The notes beneath the pieces were generated by a model. The model was not told where the DNA came from. It saw only the letters and a list, made by a program, of their open reading frames with translations, and did not search any database. The translations under genes and the position numbers were made by a program. A stretch of 55,821 nucleotides of DNA from Bacillota bacterium (GTDB lineage Bacteria; Bacillota; Dethiobacteria; Dethiobacterales; Dethiobacteraceae), in NCBI GenBank assembly GCA_012521405.1, contig JAAYMK010000033.1:1-55821 (forward strand), in the 5' to 3' direction. Positions 45,837-54,684 of this stretch are shown one piece after another (positions within the stretch are counted from its first letter, which is position 1; each line of letters starts with the position of its first letter).

Positions 45837-47510
45837 GTGGCAGGGAAAATCACAGTTTTAGATCCGCGGGGACAGCCCAGTGGTGTTTTCGGCCGCAGAT
45901 CAAGCGGAGATAATCCGGGGACTATCTTAAGCCCAAGGGTGCGTCCCGTTGACAGCCGTGAGGCAATGGAAAAATTACAGATGGCAGATCGCCTGGATAC
46001 GCTAGAGGGAAAACTGATTTACCTAGTTGATGTGGGTTTTCCCGGAAGTAAAGAATTTCTCGAAGAAGTGGCGGAATGGTTTAAGGAAAATATGCCCACC
46101 GTGAAGGTAGTGTACAGGCAAAAAAGATTTGATCCCTACAGCGATGATCCCCAGTTATGGGAGGAAATACATGCTGCAGGGGGAGACGGGGTCATTATCG
46201 GTGTGGGTGGGTGAGACGGCTGTTCAGCGAGTCTCGCTGATTTTGCCCGCACCTTGGAAGATCATTATAATATTCCCACCGCTCCCGTTGTCACAGCACG
46301 TTTTGCCGACTATGTTTTAAAGGATTCCAGAAGTCATGGTATGCTTTTGCGTTATAGCTTTCCCCCGCATCCCATTGGATTTATACCCAGATCCTATATC
46401 AGGGACTATATCAAAGGAAACGATCCTTACACAGGAAAGCCCTTAATGCAAGAAATTATTGATGCTTTAACCAAACCGCTCACAGAAGAAGAAAAAAATC
46501 CTGTTGTTCCAAAACGTCCCCGGCATCCACGACTGTTGCCACCCGATACGGAGGAAAACCTGCAGCGCTTATTTTTAGAAAACGGCTGGACAGACGGCTT
46601 GCCTATTGTCTTACCCACTGAAGAAAGAGTGGCGGAAATGCTGACCGGTACCGATGCGGACCCAAACCAAGTGGTGGGCAGAATGTCCATTGCTTATTAT
46701 GAAGAAAAATTGGAATATACAGTAGAAAAAGTTGCGGTGAATGCCGTAATGGCAGGGTGCCGGCCGGAGCATTTGCCGGTACTTTTGGCCATTGCCGAAA
46801 CACAGCATCCTTCACTTCCTAGCTCCACCACTTCTTTTGCCAGCATGCTCTGTGTAAACGGTCCCATCCGCCATGAAATAGGTATGAATAGCGGCTTGGC
46901 GGCTTTGAGTCCCTTTAACTATGCCAACTCTGTAATCGGTCGCGCCTGGACATTAATGAGTATTAATTTTGGTGAAGCCAAACCGGGAGATACTTTCATG
47001 GCTTCCTTGGGTCATAACCTAAACTATAACAATATGACATTTGCCGAGAATGAAGAAGACAGTCCCTTTGAACCTTTCCACGTGGAGAAAGGCTTTAAGC
47101 CGGAAGAAAGTACTGTGAGCATCTTTAGAGGCTGGAATGTATTGGGGTTAGGTTTAGGCAATGTGGAAGAGATGGCAAGGGTTTTAAAAAATCTTCCCAC
47201 CATGGCTCCCACAGGAACATTTGTGATGGATCCACTTGTGGCTAGAAGTTTAGTAGATGAAGGATTTAAAACTAAAGAAGAGCTCAGGCAATACTTTGCG
47301 GAAAAAACAGGCTTCCCGCCTTCCGCCATTAATTTTATGGTAGTAGGTGGTCAAACTAATCCGCTGTGGATTACAACGGATTTTGTTTACACGGAAACGG
47401 AAAGTATTGATAAGTGGATTCCCAAGGATGGAATCAGAAAAGACAAAAGGCCACTGCGTATGCCTGCACCTCTAGTTTGTAAAGACGGAATTTGCAATTT
47501 ACCAAGATAG
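45837..47510 (+). CDS. UGSC-type selenoprotein 2 (TGA = Sec126, motif U-D-G-C)
   Basis: A tandem paralogue of the preceding gene: GTG 45837 (GGGAGGA site) to TAG 47510, 557 residues, with TGA at 46212-46214 again codon 126. It shares the 'LDPRGQPSG' opening, 'ADRLDTLEGK', U-D-G-C, the long 'FLENGWTDGLPIVLPTEERVAEMLTGTDADP' domain and the C-terminal C548-K-D-G-I-C553 pair. Differences cluster at residues 18-50 and near 425-450. It lies 13 bases before SDR 2, so it heads an operon with two dehydrogenases. The alternative, independent nonsense mutations at the same codon of two intact paralogues, is implausible. Confidence 0.88.
46212..46240 (+). promoter_or_regulatory. Sec codon and SECIS-like hairpin of UGSC selenoprotein 2
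   Basis: TCAGCG (46224-46229) pairs with CGCTGA (46235-46240) around loop AGTCT, at the same distance from the TGA as in copy 1. The third pair is A-T here and G-C in copy 1; both changes are synonymous (Ser and Ala codons). Confidence 0.85.
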
Positions 47511-47523
47511 GAGGAAGTAGAAA

Positions 47524-48444
47524 ATGCAAAATGTTGCAGGAAAAGTTGCATTTATCACCGGCGGTGCCAGCGGCATTGGTTTAGGAATAGCCAAAGCCTT
47601 TGCCAAAGCCGGCATGAAAGTTGTCATTGCCGATCTGCGTCAAGATGCCTTGGATGAAGCAATGACTTTTTTCCAAGAGAAAAAATTGCCGGTACACCCA
47701 GTTAAGCTTGATGTAACAGACCGCCAGGCGTATGCTCAGGCTGCAGATGAGGCGGAGAAAGTTTTTGGTAAAGTCCATGTGTTGGTGAATAACGCCGGGG
47801 TAGCCATGCCGGGTAGTATTGAAAAAACCACCTTTAAAGATTGGGATTTTGGTGTCAATGTAAACTTAATGGGTGTGGTGAACGGAATTTTGACCTTTTT
47901 GCCCCGCATGCTTGCCCACGGTGAAGAATCCCATATTGTCACCACATCTTCCATGTCCGGCTTATCTGTGGTGGATGGAAATGTTATCTACAATGCTACT
48001 AAAGCGGCATTAATTACCATGACGGAAACAATGGCTGCGGATTTAAAAAATACAAATGTGGGGGTTTCCGTTTTTTGTCCCGGACCGGTCTCATCAAATC
48101 TGGGGTATACTTCGCAGATTGTCCGCTCGGAGCATTTAAAAAATGAAGAACAAGGCCAGATTCCACCACGCAAAACTTCATCTGCTCATGAAGCATTCAT
48201 GTCGCCGGAAGAAGTGGGGCTGCGCGTACTGCGCGGTATTAAACGGAAAGACCTTTATATCCTCACTCATCCTGAATTTAAAACAGGACTTAAAGCTCGT
48301 TTTGATGCTATTTTAAGAGCTTTCCCTGATGAACCCATTAATGAAAAACGTGTGGCCGTGATTAAAAATATCGGCACCTTACTTTACAATCCAATCTATG
48401 AGATGCAAACTACCCCGGGAGAGCCGGACTGGGAAACTGAATAG
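47524..48444 (+). CDS. short-chain dehydrogenase/reductase (SDR 2)
   Basis: A 306-residue classical SDR with 'TGGASGIGLG', 'VVIADLRQDALDEAM' (Asp favours NAD), 'NNAG', catalytic Ser in 'TTSSMSGLSV' and 'YNATKAAL'. After the core it has an extended C-terminus ('ILTHPEFKTGLKARFDAILRAFPDEPINEKRVAV') shared with SDR 3. It begins 13 bases after UGSC selenoprotein 2 and ends 8 bases before SDR 3, so it is in an operon. It is presumably an alcohol/ketone dehydrogenase on the pathway served by the selenoprotein. Confidence 0.9.
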   Translation: MQNVAGKVAFITGGASGIGLGIAKAFAKAGMKVVIADLRQDALDEAMTFFQEKKLPVHPVKLDVTDRQAYAQAADEAEKVFGKVHVLVNNAGVAMPGSIEKTTFKDWDFGVNVNLMGVVNGILTFLPRMLAHGEESHIVTTSSMSGLSVVDGNVIYNATKAALITMTETMAADLKNTNVGVSVFCPGPVSSNLGYTSQIVRSEHLKNEEQGQIPPRKTSSAHEAFMSPEEVGLRVLRGIKRKDLYILTHPEFKTGLKARFDAILRAFPDEPINEKRVAVIKNIGTLLYNPIYEMQTTPGEPDWETE

Positions 48445-48455
48445 GAGGCAGGTTG

Positions 48456-49418
48456 ATGGAAAAATTAGAAGGTAAGACTGCTTTTATTACCGGTGCTGCC
48501 AGCGGCATAGGTCTTGGTATTGCCAAAGCATGTGCCAGGCACGGCATGAAGGTAGTGCTTACCGATGCACGCCGTGATGCTCTGGAGAAAGCCCTGACTT
48601 ATTTCCAAAAGAAGAACTACCCTGCCCATGCCATTGTGCTCGATGTTACAGACCGTGAAGCTTACGTCAGGGCGGCAGATGAAGCGGAAGAAGTATTCGG
48701 CAAGATTCATGTTTTAGTCAATAATGCCGGTGTAGCAGCAGGGGGAGGCCCTGTTTATGAGGCCACCTTTAAAGATTGGGAATTTATTATCGGTGTGAAC
48801 TGTCTCGGGGTAGTTAACGGCATTAACATTATTGTTCCACGCATTCTTCAACACGGTGAAGGTGGGCATGTGGTAAGTACATCGTCAACGGCAGGTATTT
48901 TTGCCGTTACCGGAACCGGCCTTTATAATGCCACAAAATATTTTGTGGCGGGATTAATGGAAACACTGGCGTGTGATCTTGAAGGTACAGGTGTCGGGGC
49001 CTCAGTTTTTTGCCCCGGACCCGTGGCCTCCAACTTGGGGATTTCTTCCCAGGCAGTGCGTCCCGAACACTTGAAAAACGAAAACGCACCGCATCCACAG
49101 CCTCCCAGGGATGTACGCCCAGGAACCATGGATTGGTCCAAATATTTTATGACACCGGAAGAAGTGGGTGAGCGTGTTGTACGCGGTATAAAACGTAATG
49201 ATTTGTTTATCTGGACTCATCCGGAATTCAAAGCAGGGATTAAAGCCCGCAATGATGCCCTTTTACGTGCTATTCCTGATGAGCCCATCAATGAGGAACG
49301 GGCGAAAATTTTAAAAAACTTTGGTACATTAACCTACAATCCCATTTATGAAAAACAAACCACCCCGGGACCGTTGGTCTGGAAGCCTGAGGCTGAAGAA
49401 GACGCGCTCAAAAAATAA
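48456..49418 (+). CDS. short-chain dehydrogenase/reductase (SDR 3)
   Basis: A 320-residue SDR, paralogue of SDR 2. It has 'TGAASGIGLGIAKAC', 'VVLTDARRDALEKAL', 'NNAGVAAGGG', Ser in 'STSSTAGIFAV' and 'YNATKYFV', then the same C-terminal extension ('IWTHPEFKAGIKARNDALLRAIPDEPINEERAKI'). ATG 48456 has AGGAGG 7 bases upstream; the TTG at 48453 is less likely. It is last in the UGSC2-SDR2-SDR3 operon. Two dehydrogenases with the same fold suggest successive or stereospecific oxidations. Confidence 0.9.
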   Translation: MEKLEGKTAFITGAASGIGLGIAKACARHGMKVVLTDARRDALEKALTYFQKKNYPAHAIVLDVTDREAYVRAADEAEEVFGKIHVLVNNAGVAAGGGPVYEATFKDWEFIIGVNCLGVVNGINIIVPRILQHGEGGHVVSTSSTAGIFAVTGTGLYNATKYFVAGLMETLACDLEGTGVGASVFCPGPVASNLGISSQAVRPEHLKNENAPHPQPPRDVRPGTMDWSKYFMTPEEVGERVVRGIKRNDLFIWTHPEFKAGIKARNDALLRAIPDEPINEERAKILKNFGTLTYNPIYEKQTTPGPLVWKPEAEEDALKK

Positions 49419-49435
49419 ATACCGGTAAGTAAAAG

Positions 49436-49480
49436 AAAGCTGCTGTAAACCTGGAAATATCCAGTACAGCAGCTTTTTTT
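49436..49480 (+). terminator. terminator of the UGSC2-SDR operon
   Basis: AAAGCTGCTGTA (49436-49447) pairs with TACAGCAGCTTT (49465-49476), with an inner CTGG/CCAG helix and a T-run. The remaining gap to 49753 is AT-rich with a CATATATT box near 49655; no convincing promoter seen. Confidence 0.85.
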
Positions 49481-49753
49481 ATGTTTTTTCTCATGGATCC
49501 GCGGTTATTTTTATTTAGGGCAATTTTGCAGGCAAAGTGCAAATTTTGGGAGCTAAAACTAAAAAGTGTGTGCATTTCGTGAAAGCGCAAAGCATCTAAG
49601 AGGAGTCTATCAATGTAAACACGTTTAGTTGCAATAACAATTTATGATTGCCAGCATATATTGGATATGTAAGTAGTGATAAGTTTGAGGCAAAAGGTCT
49701 GAAGTTGTTTCAAGTTTTGCTGCTGTGTCCAACATAGGCAAAGGAATGATGCT

Positions 49754-50491
49754 ATGAGTTCGTATCAAGTGGTTCGCAGTAAAATGGCAAAGACGAAAGT
49801 GCTGCAAACTGATGCTTGGTTGTCACGTTTCATACCCGAAACCAAATTATTTAGCAAAGAAAATTTAAAAACAATGCTGTCAAAGTATAGCAAAGTTTAT
49901 GTTAAGCCGGACTGTGGCCGTAAGGGCGAAAGAGTTATGGCCATAAACTTCATTCCGGGGGAAGGATATAAAATCCATTATACAGACAGCGCAAAAACTG
50001 TTGCAGATATTCCTGCCGTAGTTAAATTTGTCAAAGAAATTGCCGAAAATGACAAATTTATTGTGCAACGGGGTATCGATATGCTTTGCCTTAATAATGT
50101 TCCCTTTGATTTAAGGGTTAATGTCCAAAAGCCTTATACAAAATGGATAGTCTCAAGTATGATTGCGAAAAAACAGGCACCGGGAAAAATTGTAACCAAT
50201 TACAGCCAGGGAGGAACTTTGGTTGCTTTTACAGAGGCCTTGCAACTGGGCGGGTTGGGAAATGCACAAATTAATAAACTGAGGAAGCTATTAACAAATT
50301 TAGGGGAGCGTACAGCTATTGTACTCAATGAAAAATATCCCGGGTTAAGGGAATTGGGGCTTGATATTGCCTTGGATAAAACTACACAGAAACCGTGGAT
50401 TTTGGAGGTAAATACAAAACCTCAATATCCAAAAGGATTAAGTGCAGAGTTTGATCGCTACCGCCGCATTATTAAACGTAAATATCGTTAA
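49754..50491 (+). CDS. YheC/YheD-family ATP-grasp protein (short form)
   Basis: A 245-residue ATP-grasp domain protein. Nucleotide-binding stretches are 'KVYVKPDCGRKGERVMAI', 'IVQRGIDMLCLNNVPFDLRVNVQKP' and the metal-site end 'LGLDIALDKTTQKPWILEVNTKPQYP'. YheC/YheD proteins are spore-coat-associated in Bacillus; the ligase substrate is unknown. This copy lacks the N-terminal domain present in the next gene. A GGAATGATGCT stretch lies before the ATG. It forms a pair with 50571-51758. Confidence 0.85.
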   Translation: MSSYQVVRSKMAKTKVLQTDAWLSRFIPETKLFSKENLKTMLSKYSKVYVKPDCGRKGERVMAINFIPGEGYKIHYTDSAKTVADIPAVVKFVKEIAENDKFIVQRGIDMLCLNNVPFDLRVNVQKPYTKWIVSSMIAKKQAPGKIVTNYSQGGTLVAFTEALQLGGLGNAQINKLRKLLTNLGERTAIVLNEKYPGLRELGLDIALDKTTQKPWILEVNTKPQYPKGLSAEFDRYRRIIKRKYR

Positions 50492-50570
50492 TTGCTTGAA
50501 GTGCAGGGGAGCTAACCGGAAAAGATTTTACGAATATACTAAACTAAAATAATTGTAAAAGGATTTTCCT

Positions 50571-51758
50571 TTGAGCCCCATCAAAAAAATGTATGTAAAG
50601 GAGCTTGACAAGTTGCGCAGCCAAAAAATTTTTTCCAAACCTGTGGTGGCAGTAATGTTAAGAAGAGATATTCTGCAGAATCTGAAAAAACAAATGAATT
50701 ATTCTTGGCTTTATTACTTAATAGAAGCCAACCAAGCAGTAAAAAATACATTATATTTTTTTTCCCTTGGTAATGTAAATTTACGGGAAAAAAAGATAAA
50801 GGGTTATTATTGGCATCGAAAACGCCAAAAATTAGTGCAACAGGATTTTCCCCTACCGGATGTGCTTTACGTCAGGTCCGGAATTCATCACAGGTACACG
50901 AAAACTTATAGGGACCTATTCAATGCAGTACGGCAAAAAAACGGGCATTTAATTACGCAAACTACCTTTAATAAATGGCGACTCTACCAAGTAATTAGCC
51001 AAAGTCCAACACTAAAAAAATATCTTCCTGACACCAGAACAGTGGAAAAGACAGAGGATATCGAAAAAATGCTGCAAAAATACAAAACAATTTATTTAAA
51101 ACCTCATGTGGGCAGAAAAGGAGAAAATGTGTTACGGATCAGAACAATGCCGGACGGCAGCTATCAGTGCAGTAATTTCCGTAACGGGCAATTGGTCGTC
51201 AGAATGGTGCCTGATTTGCAAACTTTATTTCTGGAAATAAACAATTTTTATCAAAGTAGAAAATTTTTAGTGCAGCAAGGGATACAGCTTCTACAGTTTG
51301 AAAACAGGCTGGTTGACTTGAGGGCGGAAGTGCAATATGACGGTAACGGTAAAGCAAATATTGTAGGCATTTCGGCGCGGCTGGGCCAACCTTTATCACC
51401 CATTACCACCCATGGTGATGCTTATAAATTTGAAGATTTTTTTCGTAATTATTTAGGGTACACAAAAGAACAATTAGAAAAACTGCGCTCAGAAGTTTAT
51501 GTCTTCCTTACCAATATTTATGAATATCTGCAGAAAAACTATGGCAGATATGCCGAAATAGGCATTGATTTTGCCGTTGATGTAAACCAACAAATCTGGT
51601 TCATAGAGGCCAATTCCAGATCAACAAAAGTATCTTTGGAAAAGGCTTACGGTAAAACGGCACTTTATCAAAGTGCGAAAAACATTCTAAATTATGCCAA
51701 GTATTTATCTACACTTCCGAAAAAACGTAGAAAAACTCTCAGCCCCAGTGTACGTTAA
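50571..51758 (+). CDS. YheC/YheD-family ATP-grasp protein (long form)
   Basis: A 395-residue protein: an N-terminal domain of about 140 residues ('DVLYVRSGIHHRYTKTYRDLFNAV') followed by the ATP-grasp domain with 'IYLKPHVGRKGENVLRI', 'LVQQGIQLLQFENRLVDLRAEVQYDG' and 'IGIDFAVDVNQQIWFIEANSRS', the last with the E-x-N metal ligands. The TTG start has AAAAGGA 6 bases upstream. It likely acts in spore envelope assembly, by family only. Confidence 0.85.
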   Translation: MSPIKKMYVKELDKLRSQKIFSKPVVAVMLRRDILQNLKKQMNYSWLYYLIEANQAVKNTLYFFSLGNVNLREKKIKGYYWHRKRQKLVQQDFPLPDVLYVRSGIHHRYTKTYRDLFNAVRQKNGHLITQTTFNKWRLYQVISQSPTLKKYLPDTRTVEKTEDIEKMLQKYKTIYLKPHVGRKGENVLRIRTMPDGSYQCSNFRNGQLVVRMVPDLQTLFLEINNFYQSRKFLVQQGIQLLQFENRLVDLRAEVQYDGNGKANIVGISARLGQPLSPITTHGDAYKFEDFFRNYLGYTKEQLEKLRSEVYVFLTNIYEYLQKNYGRYAEIGIDFAVDVNQQIWFIEANSRSTKVSLEKAYGKTALYQSAKNILNYAKYLSTLPKKRRKTLSPSVR

Positions 51759-51852
51759 TTAAGCTAAAAAACAAAAAGAAGTTCTTTGCAGAGTCAGAAC
51801 CAATTTTTTTCCCAAACATATAATATTTTTAGCTGTCAACTTAAAAAAGGCT

Positions 51853-53118
51853 GTGGGCAAAGATTGGGAGAAAAGAGGTTCAGTTATACCGATGAAAGCA
51901 AATGATCATTATCTAGCTGCCCTAAAGCGGGTTAAGGAGCTGGAGGCTTTAATTCAGGACTATAGTAGACAAAAAGAGCAAATTCCGGATGGAATTACAC
52001 TTTGGTCAAAAATCCAGGCAAAGCAAAAACAGTTGCAGGCGGCCTTAAATTCCACAGAGCAACAATGGCATGACTGGCACTGGCAGGTAGAAAACAGGAT
52101 TTGTGATGCTGAGCTGTTGGCAAAATTATTGCCTCTAAATAGCACACAAAAACAGGAAATCGAAGAGGTTTGCCGCTCATATCGCTTTGGCATTTCCCCA
52201 TACTACTTAAGTTTAATTATCGGGGAAATCCCCTGCCATCCTCTTTACCGCCAAGCTGTACCCAGTATTGAGGAAATTTTAGACCGGCAGGGTGAGTTAG
52301 ACCCCATGGCAGAGGAAGCAAGTATGCCGGCACCGGCGGTGGTACAACGCTATCCCGATAGAGTGATAATTAATGTCACAAACCGTTGTGCCACATTTTG
52401 CCGCCACTGCCAGCGCCGCCGCCGCATCGGCCAGACAGATAAACATACAGCTATCAATGATTTAGTGGCTGCCGTGCAATATATTAAAGAGCACAAGCAA
52501 ATCCGGGATGTCCTGATTACCGGTGGCGATGCGCTTATGCTCGATGATGAGTTGTTAGACTGGTTGTTGACGGAATTGGAACAGGTGCCTCATGTAGAAA
52601 TTAAACGTTTGGGTACACGTGTTCCCGTCACCTTGCCGATGCGTATAACTGATGCCTTATGCAGGATGTTAAGCCGCCATTATCCACTTTATATAAACAC
52701 CCAGTTTAACCATCCCCTGGAAATTACCCCTTTGGCAGCTGCGGCCTGCCTGAAATTGGCCCGCAGCGGGATTGCTTTGGGAAATCAGTCTGTCTTGCTT
52801 GCCGGTGTTAATGATGATGCTTTTGTCATTAAAAAGTTAAACCAGATGCTTTTGCAAATTATGGTGCGACCTTACTATCTTTTTCACGCCAAACCGGTGA
52901 GAGGAACCAGTCACCTTCGCACGCCTGTAGAAACAGGTATTGACATCATCAAATCTTTACGGGGAACCACATCCGGTTTAGCCATTCCCACATATGTGGT
53001 TAATGCACCGGGTGGACTGGGCAAAATTGCCCTGTATCCACAATGCCTTTTAGATAAAAAAGGTAAGAAAATTTTTTTACAAACTTGGGAAGGCAAAATT
53101 ATTGAATATAGTAATTAG
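51853..53118 (+). CDS. eam: KamA-family radical SAM aminomutase, probable glutamate 2,3-aminomutase
   Basis: A radical SAM/PLP enzyme. The cluster motif C-x3-C-x2-C is at Cys179, 183 and 186 ('NRCATFCRHCQRRR'). PLP Lys391 lies in 'APGGLGK'. The two aspartates that hold the side-chain amine in lysine 2,3-aminomutase (Asp293 and Asp330 of the clostridial enzyme) are replaced here by Lys347 ('HAKPVRG') and Asn384 ('VVNAPGG'), spaced by the same 37 residues. Lys/Asn at these sites is the published signature of glutamate 2,3-aminomutase. The product would be beta-glutamate. The N-terminal start is uncertain: GTG 51853 and ATG 51892 both lack a good ribosome site. Confidence 0.85.
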   Translation: MGKDWEKRGSVIPMKANDHYLAALKRVKELEALIQDYSRQKEQIPDGITLWSKIQAKQKQLQAALNSTEQQWHDWHWQVENRICDAELLAKLLPLNSTQKQEIEEVCRSYRFGISPYYLSLIIGEIPCHPLYRQAVPSIEEILDRQGELDPMAEEASMPAPAVVQRYPDRVIINVTNRCATFCRHCQRRRRIGQTDKHTAINDLVAAVQYIKEHKQIRDVLITGGDALMLDDELLDWLLTELEQVPHVEIKRLGTRVPVTLPMRITDALCRMLSRHYPLYINTQFNHPLEITPLAAAACLKLARSGIALGNQSVLLAGVNDDAFVIKKLNQMLLQIMVRPYYLFHAKPVRGTSHLRTPVETGIDIIKSLRGTTSGLAIPTYVVNAPGGLGKIALYPQCLLDKKGKKIFLQTWEGKIIEYSN

Positions 53119-53165
53119 GCAGCCGGTTTTTCTCAGAACAAAGGAATTTGTTTTCAAATAAAATT

Positions 53166-53193
53166 AGCGCGGAGGAAACGCCGCGCTTTTTTC
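53166..53193 (+). terminator. terminator between the aminomutase and cca genes
   Basis: AGCGCGG-AGGAAACG-CCGCGCT followed by TTTTTCC. Confidence 0.8.
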
Positions 53194-53219
53194 CTGTTTT
53201 AACCTGTGAAGTTTTAAAT

Positions 53220-54518
53220 TTATTTTTGCTGCTTCGGGGCGTATTTGTTTTTTATTGTTTGATAAATTTGGGGAAAATCTGCGCCATCCAATTGCATGGC
53301 AAATGCTTCTTTGAGGATGGTGCCAAATAAAGGACCTGGTTCAAGTCCCATTTCCAGAAGATGCCTTCCTTTTAGTAAAGGTGTAATTTTTGGCAATGAT
53401 AACTTTTCTTTTTTTTCAGCTAACCATGCTAACATGTCATCAATTCTAGGTTTGGTGCCTAAACCCCGCCCTGCATCATCGGCGCGGACGAGAAGAAGCA
53501 GCTCATCAAGGTCAATGCGGACGGCAAGACGGCGCACGGCGGCGTCAGTGGCATTGTTTTTATACAGAAAGAAAGGACTCATGTGCTCTTTAACCATGGT
53601 GGTCACATAATCTATTAATTTTTTCTCCTTTGTGAAGCGCTGCATAAATTTCTGTGCCAGTTCTGCCCCGACGGCAGCATGTCCGTGAAAAGTAATGATG
53701 CTGTTTTCTGCTTTATAAGTTGCCGGTTTGCCTAGATCATGACAAAGCGCTGCCCACATTAAGCCCTCAGGATATTTTGCCTGCGGGCGAAGTTTGGCGG
53801 CTTCGTCTACCACCAAAAGTGTATGTTCCCACACGTCTCCTTCAGGATGATGGTTTGGTGGCTGGGGGCAATTCACCATTGCCTGCAATTCCGGGAACAA
53901 TTCAAGTCCGCCAATTTTCTGTAAATACCGTAATCCCACGGAGGGTTTGGCAGCTTGCAGTAGCAATTTTTTAAATTCACCGTACACCCTTTCCCGGGGG
54001 ATGGTGTGAAGCAGGAATAAATCTTTTGCCATTAGTTTTAAAGTGTCCTGATGTATGGTAAATTCTAAACGCGCTGCAAGTTGGATGGCACGTAAAATCC
54101 GCAACGGATCATCCCGAAAAACGTTTTCACTGACGTGGCGTAAAATTTTTTGTTTAATATCCTCCCGACCGTTTACATAGTCATAAATTTCTCCCGTCAA
54201 AACATCCATCAACAAAGCATTCATAGTGAAATCACGCCGCCAAACAGACTCATGAGGCGGGCCTTGCGGAAGGGAAAAATCAATATTATTTAAACCTTCT
54301 CCCTTGACGAGAAAAATACTGAATGCTTTCCCCACCTTTTTAACCTGACCAAAACGGGAAAGTATATGATAAAGCCGGTGGGGCTCAAGGTGAAAAACCT
54401 CCACATCAATATCATGGGAAGGTCTGTCCAATAAATAATCACGCACAAAGCCGCCGACAAAGTAACTTTGCCCCCCTGCTTGTGCAATGGCTTGCGCCAC
54501 TTCCTTTACTTTTGTCAT
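53220..54518 (-). CDS. cca: CCA tRNA nucleotidyltransferase (with HD domain)
   Basis: A class II nucleotidyltransferase of about 432 residues. The head has 'YFVGGFVRDYLLDRPSHDIDVEVF' with the D-x-D metal site, 'RRDFTMNALLMDVLTGEIYDYVNG' and 'NVFRDDPLRILRAIQLAARLEF' (the D-D-x-x-R template region). An HD domain follows ('PEGDVWEHTLLVVDE', 'LCHDLGKP'). It adds or repairs the tRNA 3' CCA. ATG 54518 has AGGAGG 8 bases upstream; an earlier start at 54560 is unlikely. Confidence 0.92.
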   Translation of the reverse strand: MTKVKEVAQAIAQAGGQSYFVGGFVRDYLLDRPSHDIDVEVFHLEPHRLYHILSRFGQVKKVGKAFSIFLVKGEGLNNIDFSLPQGPPHESVWRRDFTMNALLMDVLTGEIYDYVNGREDIKQKILRHVSENVFRDDPLRILRAIQLAARLEFTIHQDTLKLMAKDLFLLHTIPRERVYGEFKKLLLQAAKPSVGLRYLQKIGGLELFPELQAMVNCPQPPNHHPEGDVWEHTLLVVDEAAKLRPQAKYPEGLMWAALCHDLGKPATYKAENSIITFHGHAAVGAELAQKFMQRFTKEKKLIDYVTTMVKEHMSPFFLYKNNATDAAVRRLAVRIDLDELLLLVRADDAGRGLGTKPRIDDMLAWLAEKKEKLSLPKITPLLKGRHLLEMGLEPGPLFGTILKEAFAMQLDGADFPQIYQTIKNKYAPKQQK

Positions 54519-54684
54519 TTCAGTTTTCCTCCTTTCCTGATGATGGAGAAATAGACGCAAATTTTTACCGTATAAGGAGTAAAAGGGATATTTCCTGTAG
54601 ATGTAGAAATCTTTCTTGGCAAAGTCATCGCTGTTTTGTAAAAAAAGTTGTGCCTACTAAAAACAGAAGTAATAGGAGTATATC

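Noticed and set aside
51853-53118. Lysine 2,3-aminomutase
   Set aside because: Both lysine-binding aspartates are replaced by Lys347 and Asn384, the glutamate-type pair.
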